Counted from the stretch's first letter, positions 1 to 5,788 are shown. The stretch is DNA of 5,913 nt from Patescibacteria group bacterium (GCA_018814055.1 JAHJAL010000172.1:1-5913); one strand, 5' to 3'. Numbers and translations: made by a program. Notes: generated by a model from the letters alone, not told the origin.

Positions 1-1002
1 CGGGTTCTTGGACAACATCAAGATCACTTCCTTACCATCAAGATCAATTTTTTCAAACCGGCCAAATGCCGGTTTAATCTTGGCCACACTCTCAACCACC
101 ACTTCATTATCAATATCGAATCCGCTTACCACCGCCAAAGCCGCCAATAGATTATATACATTGAACAAGCCGGGTATCTGATATTCCAACTGTATCTTAC
201 TGCCATCATCAAGTACAGCCACCACTTCCGTTTTTTCAATTCCGTGCAATTTCACTTCAGTAACTGCATAATCAAGTTCCCCGCGAGCAAAACCACAACT
301 GCCGCACCGATAATTACCCAAATGAGATAAATACACTTTATTGTATTTCAAATCACCACCACACTTTACGCAAGTTGATACATCAACTGCAAAATTATTC
401 TCGCTCTCGATATCAATATCCAATCCAAAATACGACACCTCCACTCCCTGGGGTACATCATCTGTTAAACTAACCACCAACGGGTCATCGGCACACAATA
501 CTACCCGACTACCGGCAGGCATCTCCAATATCGCCTTCTTTATCAAATTTCGTAATGACATTAATTCACCATATCGGTCCAGTTGATCACGAAAAAAATT
601 CAAAACCACCAGATGTTTACACGATACCTTGTTGATTATATTCACCAAATCAGCTTCATCTACCTCCAAAACCGCCACATCAGCTTCAACCTCACCCCAA
701 AAATTCGATACATCCAACAATGTTGATATCAGGCCTCTTTCCAAATTAGATCCCGACCGATTACCAACCACTGCGTATCCATGCCTATCCAATATCGCGC
801 TAATTATTCGTGAAGTGGTCGTCTTGCCATTGGTACCCGTGACCAACACCGAGCCATGTTTGAGTTTACTGGTTATCCTTGTCAGTACATCCGGATCGAT
901 TTTGTAACTTACCAGTCCGGGCAAAGCTGTTGCGCCATAACCAAACAACCTCAATGCATTCTTTACAATTTTACCCAGCCAAATTGATATTAAATATGTC
1001 AT
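1..1002 (-). CDS. murT: Lipid II isoglutaminyl synthase subunit MurT, 3' end cut by window edge
   Basis: MurT is a Mur-ligase-like protein that, with the glutaminase GatD, amidates the D-Glu of lipid II to D-isoglutamine on the inner face of the membrane. Reading from ATG at 1002, 334 codons stay open to base 1; family members run to about 430-460 residues, so roughly the last quarter (most of the DUF1727 domain) lies outside. Visible in order: a hydrophobic start (LISIWLGKIVKNALRLFG), the ATP-binding loop GTNGKTTT at 56-63, EVDEADL at 113-119, the motif NFFRDQLDRYGE at 135-146, a four-cysteine zinc ribbon (C211, C214, C233, C236, followed by GFARGELDY) characteristic of MurT rather than MurC-F, and MLSKNP at the cut end, matching the MurT LVKNP motif. 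The SD is weak (TTAGG close to the ATG). A gatD gene would be expected just beyond the left edge, but this cannot be seen here. The zinc ribbon together with the P-loop makes the family call firm. Confidence 0.93.
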   Translation of the reverse strand, partial: MTYLISIWLGKIVKNALRLFGYGATALPGLVSYKIDPDVLTRITSKLKHGSVLVTGTNGKTTTSRIISAILDRHGYAVVGNRSGSNLERGLISTLLDVSNFWGEVEADVAVLEVDEADLVNIINKVSCKHLVVLNFFRDQLDRYGELMSLRNLIKKAILEMPAGSRVVLCADDPLVVSLTDDVPQGVEVSYFGLDIDIESENNFAVDVSTCVKCGGDLKYNKVYLSHLGNYRCGSCGFARGELDYAVTEVKLHGIEKTEVVAVLDDGSKIQLEYQIPGLFNVYNLLAALAVVSGFDIDNEVVVESVAKIKPAFGRFEKIDLDGKEVILMLSKNP

Positions 1003-1056
1003 AACCTAATACTAACAAATTTTCCGACCATTTAAAGTCATTCGAAGGAGTTTGTA

Positions 1057-1062
1057 ATTATA
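1057..1062 (-). promoter_or_regulatory. Candidate -10 element for murT
   Basis: A perfect TATAAT on the minus strand lies between the greA terminator and murT. Transcription would start near 1050 and give a leader of about 48 nt. At the usual 17-nt distance the -35 position falls inside the GC-rich terminator stem and shows no match, and there is no TGn extension. The promoter is therefore supported only by the -10 box and by the need for a new start after the strong terminator. Confidence 0.4.
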
Positions 1063-1071
1063 GCTACCATC

Positions 1072-1100
1072 AAAAAGGCCCGCGAATATTCGCGGGCCTT
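1072..1100 (-). terminator. Strong intrinsic terminator after greA
   Basis: A perfect 26-bp palindrome at 1075-1100 (arms AAGGCCCGCGAAT and ATTCGCGGGCCTT) begins 21 nt after the greA stop codon. On the minus strand it runs into TTTTT (1072-1076), the form of a Rho-independent terminator. On the plus strand the stem is followed by CAACAAAAAA with no T tract, so it works for the minus-strand transcript. The GC-rich core contrasts sharply with the AT-rich surroundings. Confidence 0.88.
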
Positions 1101-1121
1101 CAACAAAAAACTACTCGATTA

Positions 1122-1574
1122 TTATACTACCGCCTCAATACTATAAACAAAATCTCCCGAGGGCGCCTTTACTGAAACATCTTCATTGACCCTCTTATTG
1201 ACCAACGCCCTACCCAAAGGAGAATCAACTGATATATAGCCATTGGCCGGATCTGCCTCCAAAGAAGTAACTATAGTGTATTCTTTCATTACTGCGCCAT
1301 AACGCACCTTGACTGTCGAGCCCAAGCCTATCTCAGTTCCAGTTTTTTTCTTATAAGTGCTATAACAAAGTTTCTTCAACTCACTTACCCGCCGATGCCA
1401 GTAGAGTACCTCCATCTTAACCTCAGCATACTCAGCCGTCTGCAGGATCGATTTTCCCAAATCCAACAACTCTTTGAGTTTCTGCTGAGCATCAGTATAC
1501 TTTCCCACCGCAAAATCCAAACGATCAGCAATCCGGCCCAAATTCTTTTTTTGAATAAATCTTACGCTTGCCAT
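1122..1574 (-). CDS. greA: GreA/GreB-family transcription factor with altered coiled-coil tip
   Basis: This 150-residue protein has the GreA layout: an N-terminal antiparallel coiled coil (about 8-75) and a C-terminal FKBP-like domain (about 80-150). Diagnostic C-terminal sequence is LGSTVKVRY at 84-92, then EADPANGYISVDSPLGRALVN at 106-126 and a closing P-x-G strand. Gre factors insert the coiled coil into the RNA polymerase secondary channel, where two acidic tip residues (D41 and E44 in E. coli GreA, in GDLKENAEY) support transcript cleavage. Aligned on the conserved AEY (47-49), this protein reads GKSILQTAEY, placing Ser42 and Gln45 at the acidic positions. It may therefore bind polymerase without normal cleavage activity, as tip-altered homologues such as Gfh1 do; that is inference. 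The start is firm: GGAGG at 1581-1585 lies 6 nt before the ATG. It is flanked by terminators and likely a single-gene transcript. Family assignment is strong; equivalence to true GreA is less certain. Confidence 0.9.
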   Translation of the reverse strand: MASVRFIQKKNLGRIADRLDFAVGKYTDAQQKLKELLDLGKSILQTAEYAEVKMEVLYWHRRVSELKKLCYSTYKKKTGTEIGLGSTVKVRYGAVMKEYTIVTSLEADPANGYISVDSPLGRALVNKRVNEDVSVKAPSGDFVYSIEAVV

Positions 1575-1587
1575 AATTCACCTCCAT

Positions 1588-1617
1588 AAAAAAATACTTC
1601 TATACTCAATATAGAAG
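1588..1617 (-). promoter_or_regulatory. Terminator-like hairpin in greA leader (possible attenuator or operator)
   Basis: A perfect inverted repeat with 8-bp arms (CTTCTATA at 1597-1604, TATAGAAG at 1610-1617) and a 5-nt loop is followed on the minus strand, after TA, by seven T residues (1594-1588). The greA SD follows directly at 1585-1581. If transcription starts upstream, the RNA would form a weak terminator before greA is translated. Alternatively the minus-strand TATATT at 1613-1608 is the greA -10 box (start near 1601, no convincing -35), and the repeat is then a protein-binding site over the promoter. The stem has only two G-C pairs, so folding would be weak. Confidence 0.4.
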
Positions 1618-1638
1618 AGTGTGATTAAAAAAATCATG

Positions 1639-1663
1639 AAAAAAAGATTAAAGATCTCTAATC
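1639..1663 (-). terminator. Weak candidate terminator after the histidine kinase gene
   Basis: About 20 nt past the kinase stop codon, the minus strand reads GATTAGA, loop GATC, TTTAATC, a 7-bp stem including one G-U pair (1646-1663). Seven T residues follow (1645-1639). The position and T tract fit a Rho-independent terminator for the regulator-kinase transcript. The stem is nearly all A-T, so efficiency is doubtful and read-through into greA is possible. Confidence 0.4.
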
Positions 1664-1683
1664 ATTTATTTCCAACTACTTGA

Positions 1684-3261
1684 TTAATCCACTACAATAG
1701 GCATTTTCACAACAAACTTTGATCCTTTTTCCAACTTCGATTCCACTCTTATCTCACCACCATGGGCCTCGGCAATCCACTTACAAATCGCCAAGCCCAA
1801 GCCTGAACCACCAATCTCAGTTCTTGTCCTTGCTTCATCAATTCTATAAAACCTATCAAATATTAGATCAATTTTATCTAGCGGAATCCCATGGCCATTA
1901 TCCTTTACCTCAATCACCATAGCTCTATCAAAGGCCTTACTTTTGTATATATCCACCTCTACCAAGCCATTGGAGGAAGTGTATTTAATCGCGTTATCTA
2001 TCAAATTCCATATCAAAGATTCAATCCTGTCTCTATCGGCCATCAATACCAACTTCTCGATTCTTCGGAAAACCACTTGCCGATTCCCCTTATTGGCTCT
2101 ATCAATCCGACTCAATATATTTTTCAAAAGACTATCCACCGCGAATTTACTCATTCTTAAATTCACCTGGCCATCCTCCATTTTTGTCAGAGTCATCAAA
2201 TCCTCAACCATCTTCGACATACGCAATACCTCGCTTTCCACCAGCTTTAGAACATCATACAATTCATCAAATTTTAATCGCTTATCCTCCAAGGCAACTT
2301 CAATATTACCCATAATCACAGTCAAGGGAGTTCTTAGCTCATGTGAGACATCCGCCAAAAAATCAGACTGTCTCTTCAATAAATTTTCAAGCTTCTTATG
2401 TGTTGTCTCCAATTTACGATACGACAACTCAATTTCCTCCTCCAATTCGGCGCTTCCGGTTACGTCATCAAAAGCACAAACCACACCATAAATCTTACCA
2501 CCACCATCAAACAAAGGATGAATTCTTACATTTACAAAGACCAGTTGATCATATAAGGGTATCGTTAGCTTATACCGATCAACTTTATACGGTCGCTTTG
2601 TCCTCAAAACCCACACCGCCCACTCACTAATCACCCTGATACTCGGAAAAACATCATCTATTCGTTTACCTCTCACCTCCTCCCGGCTTTTATCAAATAA
2701 TACCGCCACTCGATTGTTTATCGTTTTGATAAATAAATTTTTGTCCAAAGTGATAATACCGGTAGAGATTGTCTCCAAAATCTCCTTGTTAATCACTGAA
2801 ACTTGTTGGTACTCCCCCTCAATCAGGCCTGAACCGGACAAATCCGATATCAAACCCAAAGACCTGATGCCATACTGCGAATCCACATTTTTGGATACCA
2901 CCAACAGAACCGGGATATATGTCCCATCTTTCTTTTTCAATCTAATACGATAGCGACAAACTCCATCCACCAGTCTCTCACTCTTAAGAACTTTCTTGTC
3001 ACCAACCATGACCAGATCCTCGTCATGGCACCAATAAGACCAGTGTTTACCGATTATCTCACTAGATTGATATCCTACCATCTCGAAAAAACTCTTGTTC
3101 GCATATTCCAACACACCCTCATTATTGATTAGAGTAGCACCCTCTCGCATCTCATCAATAATGTATTTCAGAAGTTTGAATGTTTGACAGTCCCGACAGC
3201 CTGCCGGGGCTTTCTCAATTTCGAACGGATTACGATATTTTTTAACAGGAACACTTTTCAT
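1684..3261 (-). CDS. Soluble PAS-PAS sensor histidine kinase
   Basis: This 525-residue kinase autophosphorylates a histidine and passes the phosphate to its partner regulator, encoded immediately upstream. Domains in order: an N-terminal tail with a CxxC pair (C22, C25); PAS 1 at about 31-140 (EGATLINNEGVLEYANKSFFEMVGY at its start); PAS 2 at about 155-270; a charged coiled-coil linker at about 270-300; HisKA with the H-box FLADVSHELRTPL, phosphoacceptor His307; and HATPase_c with N-box WNLIDNAIKYT (Asn423), G1 DNGHGIP (454-460), F-box FDRFYRID, and G2 GGSGLGLAI (484-492). All catalytic motifs are intact. No segment is long and hydrophobic enough to span the membrane, so the kinase is predicted cytoplasmic and its input is probably a ligand or redox state sensed by PAS or by the cysteine pair; the ligand cannot be read from the sequence. 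Its ATG overlaps the regulator stop as ATGA, and no clear SD precedes it, which suggests translational coupling. Confidence 0.95.
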   Translation of the reverse strand: MKSVPVKKYRNPFEIEKAPAGCRDCQTFKLLKYIIDEMREGATLINNEGVLEYANKSFFEMVGYQSSEIIGKHWSYWCHDEDLVMVGDKKVLKSERLVDGVCRYRIRLKKKDGTYIPVLLVVSKNVDSQYGIRSLGLISDLSGSGLIEGEYQQVSVINKEILETISTGIITLDKNLFIKTINNRVAVLFDKSREEVRGKRIDDVFPSIRVISEWAVWVLRTKRPYKVDRYKLTIPLYDQLVFVNVRIHPLFDGGGKIYGVVCAFDDVTGSAELEEEIELSYRKLETTHKKLENLLKRQSDFLADVSHELRTPLTVIMGNIEVALEDKRLKFDELYDVLKLVESEVLRMSKMVEDLMTLTKMEDGQVNLRMSKFAVDSLLKNILSRIDRANKGNRQVVFRRIEKLVLMADRDRIESLIWNLIDNAIKYTSSNGLVEVDIYKSKAFDRAMVIEVKDNGHGIPLDKIDLIFDRFYRIDEARTRTEIGGSGLGLAICKWIAEAHGGEIRVESKLEKGSKFVVKMPIVVD

Positions 3262-3929
3262 TTATCACAAATTTTATACCCGACTCCCCTCACCGTCTTA
3301 ATTAATCTATTTTCTTCGCCTTCATCAACTTTTTTTCTCAAATATCTGATATATACATCAATCGTATTGGTGAAACTATCAAAATCATAATCCCACACGT
3401 GCTCGGCAATCATGGTCCTGGTCAAAACTTGATTTGAATTTCTCATCATATACTCCAGTAAACTATATTCCTTACGGCTCAATTCAACCTCCTTGCCATT
3501 TCTTTTTACCTCCCTGCTTGACGGGTCAAGCTCCAAATTTCCAACTTTGAGTACAGTATTTTTTACACTATCACCCCTTCTTAAAAGCGATCTCACTCGA
3601 GCCAACAATTCCTTGAACGCAAACGGTTTGACCAGATAATCATCTGCTCCTGCATCCAAACCCTTCACTTTGTCATCTACACTATCCTTGGCTGTCAACA
3701 TTATTACTGGTGTTGTCAAACCCTCATCCCTTATCTTGCGGCATATTTCAATACCACTCATTCCCGGCAACATCAAATCCAGCACAATCAAATCAAAACT
3801 GGTGTCACGGGCTTTTTCATATCCAACATTTCCGTCATATGCAATATCCACGGTATAGCTTTCATACTGCAACCCCTTACGAATAAAACTGGTTATTCTC
3901 TTTTCATCCTCTATTACCAATATTTTCAT
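3258..3929 (-). CDS. OmpR/PhoB-family response regulator
   Basis: This 223-residue DNA-binding regulator is the partner of the overlapping kinase. The receiver domain (1-118) holds the acidic pocket E7/D8, phosphoacceptor Asp51 in VLDLMLPG, Thr79 (MLTAK), Tyr98 and Lys101 (YLVKPF). The C-terminal winged helix (about 125-223) has the recognition-helix region TNTIDVYIRYLRKKV and the wing IKTVRGVGYKI typical of the OmpR/PhoB group. I chose ATG at 3929 because the protein then begins MKILVIEDE, as family members do. An in-frame TTG at 3959 would add ten residues with no family match and lies only a few nt from the predicted transcription start. No SD is evident before 3929 (TATACGAAAAATG). It stops with TGA, sharing four bases with the kinase start. 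An array of 11-bp spaced repeats just upstream suggests that it controls its own operon. Confidence 0.95.
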   Translation of the reverse strand: MKILVIEDEKRITSFIRKGLQYESYTVDIAYDGNVGYEKARDTSFDLIVLDLMLPGMSGIEICRKIRDEGLTTPVIMLTAKDSVDDKVKGLDAGADDYLVKPFAFKELLARVRSLLRRGDSVKNTVLKVGNLELDPSSREVKRNGKEVELSRKEYSLLEYMMRNSNQVLTRTMIAEHVWDYDFDSFTNTIDVYIRYLRKKVDEGEENRLIKTVRGVGYKICDK

Positions 3930-3970
3930 TTTTCGTATATAAAGAAATCTTGCGGTCAATCACTAACCCC

Positions 3971-3979
3971 ATTGTACCA
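3971..3979 (-). promoter_or_regulatory. Extended -10 promoter for the two-component operon
   Basis: The minus strand reads TGGTACAAT, a TGn extension plus a -10 hexamer matching TATAAT at five of six positions. Start would be near 3964, giving a leader of about 35 nt to the regulator ATG. At 17 nt spacing the -35 hexamer is TTAATC, a poor match to TTGACA, and it is part of the repeat array. A good -10 with a poor -35 overlapped by direct repeats is the usual form of an activator-dependent promoter of the PhoB type. Confidence 0.6.
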
Positions 3980-3981
3980 CA

Positions 3982-4010
3982 AGATTAAGAAAAGATTAAA
4001 GGTAGATTAA
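3982..4010. promoter_or_regulatory. Triple AGATTAA direct-repeat array, predicted response-regulator operator
   Basis: AGATTAA occurs exactly at 3982-3988, 3993-3999 and 4004-4010, each copy 11 bp from the next (TTAATCT on the minus strand). The nearest copy ends 5 bp before the -10 hexamer, and the farthest overlaps the lgt stop codon. OmpR/PhoB-family regulators bind tandem direct repeats of one helical turn, and the adjacent gene encodes such a protein, so autoregulation is the natural reading. The repeats and spacing are seen directly; binding is inferred. Confidence 0.68.
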
Positions 4011-4738
4011 CGTTTAGCTGATTTCATCCACAAAACACCGGCCACCAATATCATCAATGCCCCTCCCCATACCGTTACATACCACGAATCCATATTCCCC
4101 TCAAAATCCTTGGCCACCACGTCCACCAGTACTCTCAACAAAGCATACACTCCCAAACCCAACCAAATCAATCTTCCCCTTTGCAAATTTTGATAATACA
4201 GCCAGGAACTCAAAGCAAACATAAACAAAGCTATCAACATATAATACAGAGATATTGGATGCCTTGATTCCCCCCATATCACGATCGACCAAGGTAAATT
4301 CGCAATTTTACCCAAATGATCATTGATCATAAAACATCCAGTTCGTGCCAAAAACAACGTCAAAAACAAAGGCGTTACCGCCGCATCCCAAAAATCCGCC
4401 CTTTCCTTGACTCTTTTGAAAATATATATCGCAAGAAATCCAAAACCAAAAATAATTGCGCCATAAGAAGCCATCCCTCCCTGCCAAACCGCCAACACAC
4501 TCCATAAATTATTTCGATAACTATCCCACTCAATCAGCACATGAACCAACCTCGCCCCCACTATCGCACTAAACACAAAACAGAGCACCACCCACGAAGT
4601 ATCATGCTTTATTTGTCTCCACCACAAGTTGTAGTCAACCAAATACCACCCCAAAATCACCCCCACGGCCAGCATCAAGCCCCAAACCTGAACCGTTATC
4701 CCAAACAAATCAAAAGTCTGTATTGAATGATACCACAT
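4007..4738 (-). CDS. lgt: Prolipoprotein diacylglyceryl transferase, divergent
   Basis: Lgt moves diacylglycerol from phosphatidylglycerol to the lipobox cysteine of prelipoproteins, the first step of lipoprotein maturation in the cytoplasmic membrane. The 243-residue protein has about seven hydrophobic segments and the family landmarks in order: VGARLVHVL (near 60-68), WQGGMASYGA (85-94), ARTGCFMINDHLG (131-143), LPWSIVIWGESRHPISLYYML (148-168) and a C-terminal LLRVLVDVV (201-209). By my alignment Arg132 and Arg202 match E. coli R143 and R239, while H103, N146, E151 and E243 are replaced by Tyr92, Cys135, Asp140 and Asp206. It is shorter than the E. coli enzyme (about 290). I prefer ATG 4738 over an in-frame TTG at 4744; neither has an SD, so the mRNA may be leaderless. 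Its stop codon lies in the operator of the next operon and no terminator follows, so read-through into the regulator is possible. Confidence 0.88.
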   Translation of the reverse strand: MWYHSIQTFDLFGITVQVWGLMLAVGVILGWYLVDYNLWWRQIKHDTSWVVLCFVFSAIVGARLVHVLIEWDSYRNNLWSVLAVWQGGMASYGAIIFGFGFLAIYIFKRVKERADFWDAAVTPLFLTLFLARTGCFMINDHLGKIANLPWSIVIWGESRHPISLYYMLIALFMFALSSWLYYQNLQRGRLIWLGLGVYALLRVLVDVVAKDFEGNMDSWYVTVWGGALMILVAGVLWMKSAKR

Positions 4739-4742
4739 AAAC

Positions 4743-4770
4743 AATATACTAATTGTGTGAAAATTGAAAA
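4743..4770 (-). promoter_or_regulatory. Candidate promoter for lgt
   Basis: On the minus strand TTTTCA (4770-4765, four of six matches to TTGACA) is followed after 16 nt by TATATT (4748-4743, five of six matches to TATAAT). Transcription would begin at or within a base or two of the lgt ATG, so the transcript would be leaderless, consistent with the missing SD. The gene could instead be read through from fba and the tRNA, because no terminator is visible at 4739-4783. Confidence 0.35.
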
Positions 4771-4783
4771 TCTATACATCAAG

Positions 4784-4855
4784 TACCGCCACGGGGAATC
4801 GAACCCCGATTACCAGATTGAGAATCTGACGTCCTAACCGTTAGACGATGGCGGC
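4784..4855 (-). tRNA. tRNA-Glu (anticodon CUC)
   Basis: The minus strand folds as a complete 72-nt cloverleaf. The acceptor stem is GCCGCCA with TGGCGGT (seven pairs, the first G-U). The D arm is GTCT-AACGGTTA-GGAC. The anticodon arm is TCAGA-TTCTCAA-TCTGG with anticodon CTC, which reads GAG. A 4-nt variable loop and the T arm CGGGG-TTCGAAT-CCCCG follow. The discriminator is A, followed by CTT, so CCA is not encoded and must be added by the CCA-adding enzyme. The first nucleotide (4855) directly follows the stop codon of the aldolase gene, so this tRNA is probably released from an fba-tRNA transcript by RNase P. Confidence 0.95.
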
Positions 4856-5788
4856 TTATGCCAACAATATCTCTCTAATTTTGGTAGACATCAAAAGTGC
4901 TGACTTATATTCCCTTTGCCATTCATTTCTCCCAAAAATAATTCCATCCATCCCCACTTCCATAGCAGTCCTCACGTGCTCCAATAACTCCTTGTCGCTT
5001 ACCCTCGAACCACCGGACAATATCGCTCCCAATGCTCCCGCCGTTTGTACAACTTTTGTCAATCTCTCTTTCCGATTCAAATCCGACAAAGTATTGTATT
5101 CCTCAAAACAACTCCCTTTAGCAAAACCATTCTTGGGAAATTCCGGCCAATTAAATTTTACCACATCAGCTCCCAGCTCCATCGCCGCCCTAACTGCATA
5201 ATCAACCGCCGCCAAACTATTTTTGCCCCCATTCGCATTGATCTGCTCCCCCCGAGGATAAGCCCAAACAATGACCGGAATGTCGTACTTGGCGGCCTCC
5301 TGCCTAACTTGTCTAAACTGCAAGAAGTCCTCATCCTGCCTGGCAGAACCAACATACAAAGTATAACCCACCGCATCTGCTCCTAACTTTTCCGCCTCCT
5401 CTACACTACTATTCAAAGGAGAAAAAGGACGATCATCTCCCGGTATACAAGTTTTCCCATTCAGTTTCAAAACCAATGGTACATATTTTTTGTACTCCGG
5501 TTTTGACCAATATTTTTTAGCCAGACCAATTTGCAACGCTATAGCTGAATACCCCCCTTCCTTGGCCAAACGCAACTGATACTCCGGATCTCCACAATCA
5601 GGATTGACCAGAAAATCAGTTGGGCCATGTTCCAACCCCTGATCAATTGGCAATATCATAAACTTACCGTTCGGCAAAGTTATATTTCGTAAATGTTTTT
5701 TCTTGGCAGCATTGAAGTCATCTATTCTAAACAACTTCACCCTTTTCTTTTTAAGAGCCTTTCTAATTTTTGTCAAGACACCACTCAT
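4856..5788 (-). CDS. fba: Class I fructose-bisphosphate aldolase, DhnA/FbaB type
   Basis: This 310-residue cytosolic TIM-barrel enzyme is predicted to cleave fructose 1,6-bisphosphate to glyceraldehyde 3-phosphate and dihydroxyacetone phosphate, and the reverse, by a lysine Schiff base. Landmarks in order: ILPIDQGLEHG (45-55, carrying D49, E53 and H54), GYTLYVGS (141-148), VIVWAYPRG (172-180), the probable Schiff-base Lys211 in DVVKFNWP, a phosphate-binding loop SGGSRVSD (258-265), and GIIFGRNEWQRE (282-292). These define the archaeal-type aldolase family shared with E. coli FbaB, not class II enzymes or animal-type class I. It is longer than archaeal members (about 260-280) because of a Lys/Arg-rich N-terminal stretch (7-35) of unknown role. 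The ATG at 5788 has AGGA at 5797-5800, 8 nt upstream. The stop codon abuts the tRNA. A transaldolase-like or aminoshikimate-pathway aldolase of the same superfamily (ADH synthase) is possible, but the intact PIDQG/EHG and YPRG motifs favour FBP aldolase. Confidence 0.92.
   Translation of the reverse strand: MSGVLTKIRKALKKKRVKLFRIDDFNAAKKKHLRNITLPNGKFMILPIDQGLEHGPTDFLVNPDCGDPEYQLRLAKEGGYSAIALQIGLAKKYWSKPEYKKYVPLVLKLNGKTCIPGDDRPFSPLNSSVEEAEKLGADAVGYTLYVGSARQDEDFLQFRQVRQEAAKYDIPVIVWAYPRGEQINANGGKNSLAAVDYAVRAAMELGADVVKFNWPEFPKNGFAKGSCFEEYNTLSDLNRKERLTKVVQTAGALGAILSGGSRVSDKELLEHVRTAMEVGMDGIIFGRNEWQREYKSALLMSTKIREILLA

Noticed and set aside
341..907. Plus-strand open frames over the murT region
   Set aside because: They lie opposite a minus-strand frame that carries complete MurT motifs, have no SD and match no family I recognise; they arise from the composition of the antisense strand.
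1943..2491. 182-codon plus-strand frame inside the kinase gene
   Set aside because: It is antisense to the HisKA and HATPase domains with intact motifs; the translation is Ser/Thr/Asn-rich and low in structure, typical of a shadow frame.
3258..3261. Recoding of UGA as Gly or Trp, known in some candidate phyla
   Set aside because: The regulator ends exactly at its expected length with TGA overlapping the kinase ATG, and the Trp residues checked are TGG, so UGA acts as a stop.
3930..3959. Upstream TTG start for the response regulator
   Set aside because: It adds ten residues with no family match, while ATG at 3929 gives the canonical MKILVIEDE start. GGGG upstream of the TTG is at most a weak SD and would precede the predicted RNA start.
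4739..4744. Upstream TTG start for lgt
   Set aside because: It adds only two residues, has no SD and is a less common codon than the ATG at 4738.
4739..4783. Terminator between the tRNA and lgt
   Set aside because: No stem of useful length is present; only A/T-rich repeats such as TTTTCAATTTTCA are seen.
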